The translations under genes and the position numbers were made by a program. From NCBI GenBank assembly GCA_001839685.1, contig MLAK01001241.1, forward strand, positions 1 to 24,200: a DNA stretch of 24,200 nt. Direction: 5' to 3'. The notes under the pieces are model-generated. The model was not told the origin of the DNA. It searched no databases and saw nothing but the letters and a program-made list of their open reading frames with translations. Numbering within the stretch: position 1 is the first letter of the stretch; each line of letters starts with the position of its first letter. Origin of the DNA: Tritrichomonas foetus (lineage: Eukaryota > Parabasalia > Tritrichomonadida > Tritrichomonadidae). Shown piece after piece: positions 17,924-24,200 of the stretch.

Positions 17924-18442
17924 TTAATATTTTTGGAATTGCCTAATTAAGTTTCTAATATCTAATATTTCTTTTCTTTCATTTTCATTGATTTCGAAAT
18001 GTTCCGCATTTATTTCTTCTTTCAATCGTTTTGCTCTTTTCTTTGTTTCAGCAACTAAAAAGTCTTGTGTTTGGGTTTCTGCTTCCATTTCGTGAAGTAA
18101 TTTGTTGTTTGAAAAGAGAGTTTCAAAAGCTTGATCTAAATCTCAAAGCTTTATTTGATTGAGTGTACTTTGAGTCTTCAAATTAGAACAGCTAAAATCA
18201 TATGTATGGAGCTTATAATTAGTTTTATTTTGTAGAAGGTCATCATTGTTCTGAGTGATAATGTTCATATTTTGCATATTTGATACACTTACAAGTAGTG
18301 AAGCAATTTTTTGTTCGACATATGAATGGACATTAATTATTCTCTTTTCCTCTGTAGGATGTGAATCATCCTATTCCTACTTTGTACTATAAAACTGTTA
18401 CAAATCATAGAAATCGCAATCAGAGAAATTGGTGATATACAT
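17924..18442 (-). pseudogene. Coiled-coil protein pseudogene with four in-frame stops
   Basis: Reading leftward from ATG 18442 to TAA 17924, one frame of 173 codons gives protein-like sequence throughout. It is interrupted by TAA (18398-18400), TAG (18377-18379), TAG (18371-18373) and TGA (18143-18145). Between the stops it reads as plausible protein: NFSDCDFYDL at the start, EEKRIINVHSYVEQKIASLL in the middle, and a strongly helical C-terminus with ETKKRAKRLKEEINAEHF and ERKEILDIRNLIRQFQKY. The frame is never shifted, so decay has been by point mutation only. The family is not recognised, but Glu/Lys/Arg-rich helices are typical of trichomonad coiled-coil families. No start-proximal initiator motif was identified. 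Confidence 0.7.
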
Positions 18443-18894
18443 TTTTTTAACATATGACACTTCTTTTAACATATATATTTGCCAGGTTAAGAATTCAAAT
18501 TTATATTTACCTGACTCATTTCATATATATACATATTATATATGGAGGGAATTGACTGTGATGTGACAATTTTCAAAGAAATTAAGAGAATAATGGATAA
18601 AATGTTTGATGAGAAATATACAATTAAGAGAATATGGATGTAATATTTGTAATAGAGAGCATAAAAATTGTATATTGAAAGGAAAATAAATGAATAAATT
18701 GGAATAATTCGATAACGGATTCAAAAATTGTGATAAATGATAAAAATGTACCAATTCATAATTGAATTGATGAATATCTAATACATACTATCTACTACAT
18801 TTTTAAAAAAAAGGAAATATTGCGAAATTGGAGAAACCTGAAGTATCATAAAATTAATATTAATTTTATAGTTATAAAATTTTGAGGAGCAGCG
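18443..18894. other. Very AT-rich spacer with a perfect 22-bp palindrome
   Basis: No gene is seen. A perfect palindrome, TAAAATTAATATTAATTTTA plus one flanking A/T pair, spans 18848-18869 and ends 25 bp before the tRNA. It could act as an upstream AT-rich element for RNA polymerase III or be incidental in such AT-rich DNA. Confidence 0.5.
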
Positions 18895-18978
18895 CCGCTC
18901 TTAGCTCAGTGGTAGAGCATGTGACTGTAGAAACAGTTGGATATCACAGGGTCGCCGGTTCGATTCCAGCAGCGCGGA
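18895..18978 (+). tRNA. tRNA-Tyr (GTA) with a 12-nt anticodon-loop intron
   Basis: The cloverleaf was folded by hand. The acceptor CCGCTCT pairs with AGCGCGG (six of seven pairs, one T-C mismatch) and has discriminator A. C1-G72 is the eukaryotic tyrosine identity pair. The D arm is GCTC/GAGC. The anticodon stem is TGTGA/TCACA around loop CTGTAG-A, giving anticodon GTA. A 12-nt insert, AAACAGTTGGAT, sits after position 37, the standard place for nuclear tRNA introns. Its CAG can pair with CTG of the anticodon loop, as in other intron-containing tRNA-Tyr genes. The T arm is GCCGG/CCAGC with one C-A mismatch around TTCGATT. The internal promoters match consensus: A box TAGCTCAGTGG (18902-18912) and B box GGTTCGATTCC (18957-18967). 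Two stem mismatches leave some doubt that this copy is fully functional. Confidence 0.92.
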
Positions 18979-18988
18979 TTTTTTTTTT
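18979..18988 (+). terminator. RNA polymerase III T10 terminator
   Basis: Ten consecutive T residues directly follow the tRNA discriminator base, the standard pol III termination signal. Confidence 0.9.
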
Positions 18989-19381
18989 CTTTTTATTTTT
19001 CACAATGTTTTTGGAAAGTGATTTTTAACATACGCATACGTTACAAGATCAGCTATCGAAAGATCTAGGTCTTGAAGATTTTTTAAAAGTATATTCGCAT
19101 CAAACACATATTATTGGGAGTGGTGGACTTAGTCCAGTTGGACCCGCTCCTGATCCCAATGAGGACTCTAATGGTATTATTTATTTAGGTTTCCGTTCAA
19201 CACATCAAAATATTTCGGAATTTGATCAAAATCATTTTCATGGATATTTCAATTCTACAATAAATTCCCCTATAGATACTAATCATGATACGAATCAAGT
19301 CAATCCGTCTATTCAAAATTCGAATGATAATTTTTTACAAAATTCACAATATGACTTTTCTACTTTATCTAAAATCTCACA

Positions 19382-19390
19382 CTCAAACTG
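19382..19390. repeat. Probable 9-bp target duplication, left copy
   Basis: CTCAAACTG lies immediately outside the left inverted repeat and matches CTCAAACCA outside the right one at seven of nine bases. Nine bp is the usual target duplication length of Mutator-like elements. Confidence 0.65.
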
Positions 19391-19419
19391 GTTAAATCGT
19401 AAAAATAAGGACTAAAGAA
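19391..19419 (+). repeat. MULE left terminal inverted repeat (tandemly duplicated)
   Basis: Shares AAATCGTAAA and TAAGGACTA with the reverse complement of the right end. A second copy begins 35 bp further in (19426-19454). Confidence 0.8.
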
Positions 19420-19511
19420 AAAGTGAAAAAATCGTAAATATAAGGACTAAAGAATAAGTTTGATTATTTAAATACCAAAAAGAGGTTTTATTGAAATAAA
19501 CGACCGCCATT

Positions 19512-22071
19512 ATGAATGATGAAGACGTCCTTGAACCAACACCAGCCTCTTTGATGGAGATTTGCAATAAAATTAATGGTCCTGCAGACGACTTCACCCT
19601 ATCCTTCACAAAGTACATGACGAATTTATCAAAGGCACAGGGAATTCCATTCATAACCAAATACTCCAATTTTAAGCGGCCATACTCTTCAATAAAGTTT
19701 GTATACAAATGTAATGGAACAAAAACTCGATATGGGGCTGGATGTATTTCGTTCATTCGCTTTTCGTTGTCGAATGGAATTATCAAATTTGTGGATGCTC
19801 AATGGCTTCATAATCATCCAGTCGATAAAGAGCTTATGGCCGCTAAATTTAACCTATTAACAGAAGAAGACAAAAAATCAGTTATAAAATATCGAAAAGA
19901 GAGAAATTCTGCAGGTTTAATACGTCTTGCTTTAAATTTATCTGTTTCCCCGAATAATTTAAATAATACAGTTTGATCATTATTAAAAGATAGAATGACC
20001 AATCAGGTTAGTAAATTAATACATAAATCTGTGGAGTGGAGTCGTGAATTTGATGTTAAAATACATTGGACAAATGATGATAATAATAACAAAATATTTC
20101 ATGCGTTTTCTTTAATATCAAAAAGATTTTTAAATGCACTTTTAGCCACAGACATTCTCGTAATAGATGATACTATTGGAACAAATTTATATGGAATGCC
20201 AGTTATTCCCGTATTAATATTTGATGAACATAATAATACTCAAATCTTATCAGTTGGAATTATTCCTCACAAAACCATTGCAGGATTTAATATATATTTT
20301 TCGGATTTAATAAACTGTATCGGAAAACAAATCAACCATGTTTTGGTGGATCGATTAGCTGCACAAACCAAAGCACAAATTTAAAATTTTGAAACAGATG
20401 TCGTTTTTTGTCGAAGACATATAAGAAAAAATATTAAAAGTGCTTTCGGAAAAAGTTCTTTACTAACATCTTTTGATGAATTTATATATGGGAAAATTAG
20501 TGAAGAAGATTTTTTAGACGTTATTAATAGTTTCATTGATCAAAGGAAATATAAAAATGTCGAACATCTTGAAAATTTAAAAAAAGATATTGCATATTAT
20601 TCACCTCAAATATTGTGTAAATACAGATTAAGAAATCATTTTACTACAAATGCAATAGAAGGTTTATTTGGAAATTATATAAATAGTACTGACCATTGAG
20701 TTCTACCTCTAGATCAAGTCATTGACGCTTTTGTTAATATATACCATCAACGAATTCTAAGATCATTACGAGAAATTTCTCTTGGCTTACATGCTGAATT
20801 ATATCAAGGAAAACTATTAGGAGTTACTGCAGCAGAAAAATTATTGAATGAATATTCTCTTTTAAACGGATCATTAAATGACATTGAAACAGGAAATAAT
20901 GAACAATGAATAATGCTTTAAAGAAACTGGGTCAATGCTTATGTGAAAAGTCACAGTTTAACTTACCATGTTATCACGATCTCTACAATAGAAAACAAGC
21001 AGGATATAATCCACTGGTTTCTTCTATTAACATTGATTCGATTTATTTTCTATACCGTCCAACTCAAAAAAATTGGGGAAACACGAAAAATGCTACTAAC
21101 ATCATTGATAAGAAAGAGCAAAACAATGAATACTCCTACACTGAAGTGATGGCAATATTCTCAACAATGGCAGAAAAAGCTAAACGAAATTAAGAAGTAA
21201 GAAATCTTATTAACGAAACTTTCACCAAATTCGGCAATCTTTATCAAAGAAAGGAAGGTGAACCACTTTATTTGCCACAGAGGGGCAGACATATGACCCA
21301 TCCAGCAAAACTCGTCGATCATCCTTCCAGGCAGAAAAACAATTCTTATGATGGTAAATCAAAAGATGTTCCCTTTGCCATAAGATTGGTCATTACAAAA
21401 AAACTTGTCTAAATAGATTCGATCATCATGACAATAAAGAAAATGATTCACAAAACGACATTACAAATAATTCACAAAACAACATTGAAAATAATTCACA
21501 GAGCGATTTGGAACTAATTTCACCTTATGACCATGAAAATCAATCACCAAAAAAGCATGAGAATTATGCACAAGACAAACAGATTATAATTATTGATAGT
21601 GATTCAGAAAGTGATCGTTCAGAAAATCTTATTAATCCTTCAAATGATACACTAGACGAAGCATTAGATGTTCTTCATAGACTACCATTCCTCAGAAATC
21701 TCGATATTATATATACTCTTTTGCCATATTTTAATAACGCAACCCTTTTTCAAATTGAATTAATTAAGCAATTTCCTTTTTTTGCTCCATTTATACTTCT
21801 AATCACAGATCCTGCCAATCAAGAATTAACAGATCTTACTAATTGGTGTGGCATCCTGTTTTCTCAGTACAGAATTACGCATGCAAATATGAAATATTAT
21901 ACAGATGAAACGAACAATTATCAAGATGATTGCATCCGACTAATTTATGAAGTTAACTTTGGATGCCCGTGTCCTTTTGATAAATTAGAATATGCTAAAA
22001 ATTTCATATTTGATGTGATTGACAATATTCGCTATGGAGAAGATGAAATCGATGCTGATTTGGTATTCTAA
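19512..22071 (+). pseudogene. MULE transposase, broken by three in-frame stops and two frameshifts
   Basis: Starts at ATG 19512 and would be about 850 residues if intact. Domains in order: an N-terminal FAR1/WRKY-GCM1-like DNA-binding region (KCNG, then QWLHNHPVDKE); the MULE catalytic domain with Asp in IDDTIGTN (20166), Asp in VLVDRLAAQ (20349), CRRHIRKN, and Glu in TTNAIEGLF (20658), the expected DDE triad; a SWIM finger CxCx8CxH (20936-20977); a CX2CX4HX4C zinc knuckle CSLCHKIGHYKKTC (21367-21408); a SUMO-interacting-like IIIIDSDSESD (21583-21615); and an uncharacterised helical C-terminus to TAA 22071. Damage: TGA 19974, TAA 20382 and TGA 20697 in the first frame; a shift near 20900; TAA 21191; a second shift at about 21360. 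All catalytic and zinc-binding residues are kept, so decay is recent. Confidence 0.88.
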
Positions 22072-22129
22072 AAATATTTTGATAATTCATGATTTTTTTT
22101 TTTTCTTTTTAATTTTTTATTTTGGAGAT

Positions 22130-22158
22130 TTGAATAGTCCTTAGATTTACGATTTCCC
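22130..22158 (-). repeat. MULE right terminal inverted repeat
   Basis: Its reverse complement starts GGGAAATCGTAAATCTAAGG and matches the left end at 22 of 29 positions. Confidence 0.8.
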
Positions 22159-22167
22159 CTCAAACCA
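22159..22167. repeat. Probable 9-bp target duplication, right copy
   Basis: CTCAAACCA, seven of nine identical to the left copy. The two differences are at the end adjoining the interrupted gene. Confidence 0.65.
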
Positions 22168-22516
22168 AGGGGAAAATCATCAATTAAATATAAATAGGTC
22201 ACCACAAGTTTATTCTTCACCAGAAGTTGACGTTAACCAATGGCAGGTTAACCACAATCATTACTCAAATTCTTCTCAGATTGAGGAGCATGGAGGTATT
22301 CCTCTGCTCGAAACTGTTGATTTTTATAAAGATGTTGATCTTGATTTTGACTGTCAGGAGATTGAGCAAATGTTTGATGGTCAAACTCAAGATCAGGAAC
22401 AGTCAACGGAAAGTTCTCTTATTAATGATGTGATATCTCCATGGAAGAAAGATAGAGATAATAAGGATGTTGAGGATGATGGAAAGGGTTGAATCGGTGG
22501 CGACAAGTCAGAAATA

Positions 22517-22786
22517 GTTGTGCAATCACACGAAATCGTTGTCCAAAATGAAGTTGTGACATCGAAACCAATCGTACAGTGGCATGAAGTCAAGGTTCAG
22601 AACGAACTTGTGTCTTCAAATGCGATAGTTCAATTTCATGAAGTTAAAGTGCAGAATGAAGTGCTAACTTCAAGGTCTATTATTAAAGGACATGAAGTTA
22701 AAATTCAGAATGAACCGATTTCTTCGAATCCAGTTGTTCAATCTAATGAAGTGAAGGTGCAAAATGAAGTACTAACTTCAAATAAA
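22517..22786 (+). repeat. Five tandem 54-bp coding repeats (18 residues each)
   Basis: Units start at 22517, 22571, 22625, 22679 and 22733. Each encodes a variant of IVQ-x-HEVKVQNE-x-x-TS-x-P. DNA has diverged while HEVKVQNE is kept, suggesting the repeats were once under protein-level selection. The fifth unit runs into the A16 tract. Confidence 0.88.
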
Positions 22787-23032
22787 AAAAAAAAAAAAAC
22801 TACCATCCTTTCGCTAAGCGCTTCGCGCTGCTTCAGTCTGTTCGTCCTATATGTGTTATATCTATGTATATAGCATATATAGGGGTATTATGTCATATCA
22901 CATGTCGGGGTGTTAAGGTATAACTATATTAATAAAACGGTTAAAGGTGAATATAATTGACCATAAATTGACCTTATTTTTCTATATATAGACGATTCTG
23001 ACATTTTAAAGGTCAATTATTTGACCTTGTAT

Positions 23033-23274
23033 GTCACTTTTACGGTAACGCGGTGTCACTTTTACGGTAACTATTTATTCTTATTATATTATGAAACTGT
23101 CACTTTTACGGTAACGTGGTGTCACTTTTACGGTAACGTGGTGTCACTTTTACGGTAACTGTTGTAAGGTCAAATAACCCGTCACTTTTACGGTAACGAA
23201 CGACCAAATAGCGCGTCACTTTTGGGGACCAAATAGCCTGTCACTTTTATGAATGATCTGTCACTTTTACGGTG
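23033..23274. repeat. Iterated GTCACTTTTACGGTAAC array (nine full or partial copies)
   Basis: Full 17-bp copies start at 23033, 23055, 23099, 23121, 23143 and 23181. Truncated or altered copies start at 23215, 23240 and 23260. Copies 1-2 and 3-4-5 are exactly 22 bp apart. Interspersed GGTCAAATA/GACCAAATA segments form a second motif. Subterminal repeats of this kind usually bind an element-encoded integrase or replication protein; that role is inferred. Confidence 0.9.
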
Positions 23275-23389
23275 TATAAATGGGAACGTTAAAGCGGATC
23301 AATACAGCTGTCAAATCCTGGTGGCAGATTTTGGTGGCAAAAATAATTGACCTTATCAATCACATTGTGGAGNTCTTTGGTCGTAAGAG

Positions 23390-23881
23390 TCATTCAACTG
23401 AACAACGAGATTCGGGTACTTCAGTGTCCCAATCCATAAATGTGTGAAGTTGTAGGTAAGCGTCTGCGATATCGTCACATTTAGTAATCTCTGGCGGCAA
23501 TGTGTGGTCGAACAACTTGCTCATAAAGTACGTTGCCACTTTTACGCTCAACTTTTTGTGAGCTTTATTTTTGGTGCTATATGGCAACTTAAGCTTCTTG
23601 AACTTCTCTCGGGGGTTAATGATTTTNACNGTAGTNNNNTGGTAATAAGTNGCNATGGCGTACATCAAACCAAAGCACTTAGTATTCTTTGGGGTCTGTN
23701 GTTCGAGTAAGACTACGTCTGGTTCTTCATATTGTTGTAGTACGTGAACTAGATCATTGATTGTGGCATGGGTAGTATATTGATCGATGTTGTGTAAATT
23801 CGTAGTTATGTCTTGGAACTCTGTGTCGTAAGAGACTATTGCTAGGTTCTTAGTTCCCACATCAATCGATAGATACTTCAT
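23390..23881 (-). CDS. Holliday junction resolvase, poxvirus A22 / RuvC-like
   Basis: A 163-residue protein from ATG 23881. Seen: an RNase H-fold start, KYLSIDVGTKNLAIVSYD, with catalytic Asp7; a second acidic site LLExQ (Glu60; the next residue is ambiguous in the sequence); a basic middle segment (KKLKLPYSTKNKAHKKLSVK); and a C-terminal KCDDIADAYLQL supplying Asp136/137 and Asp140. This D-E-DD-D order is that of the A22/Cce1/RuvC resolvase superfamily, and the length is normal for it. These enzymes cleave four-way DNA junctions to resolve replication or recombination intermediates, in viruses typically concatemers. Several ambiguous bases fall at residues about 61-85, so that part cannot be read fully. 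It lies 4 bp downstream of the proline-rich gene, suggesting one transcription unit in the element. Confidence 0.82.
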   Translation of the reverse strand: MKYLSIDVGTKNLAIVSYDTEFQDITTNLHNIDQYTTHATINDLVHVLQQYEEPDVVLLEXQTPKNTKCFGLMYAXXTYYXXTXXKIINPREKFKKLKLPYSTKNKAHKKLSVKVATYFMSKLFDHTLPPEITKCDDIADAYLQLHTFMDWDTEVPESRCSVE

Positions 23882-23885
23882 TTAT

Positions 23886-24200
23886 CTAGGCTAAAAAGTT
23901 GATGTAATCTCTAGGTCTCATCCGTCTTTGTGGGTAATAGTATTGAGGTGGTGGTGGTGGGTAGTAGTCATCCTCACCACTACTTTCTGGCTCTTGAGGT
24001 TCGTTTTGGTTTGTCTGTGGAACGATTGGAGATGGAGCTATTGGCTCTGGTTCTAGTGGTGGATCCGGTTCCTTTGGTTGGATCTCTGGTTCTTTTTTTG
24101 GTTTGGGTTCTNCCTTCTTCTGTGCTTTACGTCTGGCTTTAGACTTCTCGATCTTCTCTAANGTAGTACACAACTTACTCAGCGTCGAATTAAAGTTGTT
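23886..24200 (-). CDS. Proline-rich small protein, 5' end outside window
   Basis: The frame is open from the right edge to TAG 23886, so the true start lies beyond 24200 and at least 104 residues are visible. Seen: a basic Lys/Arg/Glu-rich helical segment (EKSKARRKAQKK), then a Pro/Glu-rich disordered stretch (EPDPPLEPEPIAPSP), an acidic SSGEDDYY, a PPPPPQYYYPQRRMRPRD segment, and an end in NFLA. A few ambiguous bases are present. I do not recognise a family. A C-terminal tail with PPxY-like PPPPQYYY could be a late-domain or WW-binding motif, but this is speculative. It is directly upstream of the resolvase in the same direction. Confidence 0.6.
   Translation of the reverse strand, partial: NNFNSTLSKLCTXLEKIEKSKARRKAQKKXEPKPKKEPEIQPKEPDPPLEPEPIAPSPIVPQTNQNEPQEPESSGEDDYYPPPPPQYYYPQRRMRPRDYINFLA

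Larger units (their letters stand above)
19391..22158 (+). mobile_element. Mutator-like DNA transposon (MULE), degenerate
   Basis: A 2768-bp element. Its termini are imperfect inverted repeats of about 29 bp (22 matches), its flanks show a probable 9-bp target duplication, and its interior encodes one broken MULE transposase. Left-end sequence is duplicated in tandem: a second copy at 19426-19454 matches the first at 25 of 29 positions. MULEs are known from trichomonad genomes. The transposase has several stops and frameshifts, so the copy is not autonomous, but its ends look mobilisable in trans. Confidence 0.88.
19005..22786 (+). pseudogene. Interrupted repeat-containing gene split by a Mutator-like element
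   Basis: Left part: ATG 19005, frame to about 19390. Right part: resumes at the target duplication (22159) and reads to 22786. The codons TCA-AAC of the duplicated target are in the same phase on both sides, so the two parts formed one frame of about 335 codons before insertion. Other damage: TAA at 19026-19028 (codon 8), TGA at 22490-22492, and truncation at an A16 run. The left part includes GSGGLSPVGPAPDPNEDSNG and Asn/Gln/Ser-rich sequence. The right part is acidic (FYKDVDLDFDCQEIEQMFDG) and then has five 18-residue repeats of the form IVQxHEVKVQNEVxTSxP. I do not recognise the family. TCACA just before the ATG could serve as an initiator. It could be a host gene or part of an older element. 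Confidence 0.65.
22800..24200 (-). mobile_element. End of a second element, probably Maverick/Polinton-like (partial)
   Basis: The boundary is placed where the interrupted gene stops at an A16 run (22784-22799) and the sequence changes character. Beyond it come an AGCGC-TTC-GCGCT hairpin (22817-22829), GGTCAA/TTGACC motifs, the GTCACTTTTACGGTAAC array, then two leftward genes only 4 bp apart. All ambiguous bases in the window lie here (23373 onward). Compact virus-like genes behind a long repetitive non-coding terminus fit Maverick/Polinton or related virus-derived elements, known to be abundant in trichomonads. The hallmark genes are not in view, so the class is inference. The exact terminus could be anywhere from 22785 to about 23000. 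Confidence 0.5.

Noticed and set aside
23033..23274. CRISPR-like array
   Set aside because: Spacers are about 5 bp or irregular, repeats are 17 bp and degenerate, there are no cas genes, and the context is eukaryotic.

Overview
This window looks like nuclear DNA of a parabasalid protist, most likely a trichomonad (Trichomonas/Tritrichomonas type). The evidence is AT-rich intergenic DNA, intronless genes read with the standard code, two genes with a TCA-Y-W initiator-like motif 10-15 nt before the ATG, a mix of Mutator-like and probable Maverick/Polinton-like elements, and very long coiled-coil/low-complexity proteins. The assignment is inference; nothing here is a species-specific marker.

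Positions 1-17.3 kb hold ordinary host genes. They are: a P-loop NTPase with a Ubl/doublecortin-like N-terminus (676-2649, -); the ribosome-biogenesis factor RRP36 (3159-3719, -); a 3038-residue protein (4317-13433, +) with coiled-coil ends around about 2,000 residues of repetitive disordered sequence; a type I membrane protein (13965-14813, -); a coiled-coil protein with a basic, TP-rich tail (15327-16394, +); and a stand-alone bromodomain protein whose usual acetyl-lysine-binding Asn is Tyr (16857-17324, -). A coiled-coil pseudogene with four in-frame stops lies at 17924-18442 (-).

From 18.9 kb the window becomes a stack of insertions. An intron-containing tRNA-Tyr(GTA) (18895-18978) is followed 26 bp later by an ORF starting at 19005. 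That ORF is split by a 2.77 kb Mutator-like element (19391-22158) with about 29-bp imperfect terminal inverted repeats and an apparent 9-bp target duplication. The host frame is exactly in phase on both sides of the duplication. The transposase is broken by stops and frameshifts but keeps its DDE residues, a SWIM finger, a CCHC knuckle and a SUMO-interacting-like motif. The interrupted ORF resumes at 22159, ends in five 18-residue repeats, and is cut off at an A16 run.

From about 22.8 kb to the right edge lies the end of a second element. It has an array of GTCACTTTTACGGTAAC motifs, partly on a 22-bp period, then two tightly packed leftward genes: a poxvirus-A22/RuvC-like Holliday junction resolvase and a proline-rich protein that runs off the window. 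All ambiguous bases in the window fall in this part, which fits a collapsed multicopy element. The Maverick/Polinton label is inference, because no polymerase, integrase, ATPase or capsid gene is inside the window.
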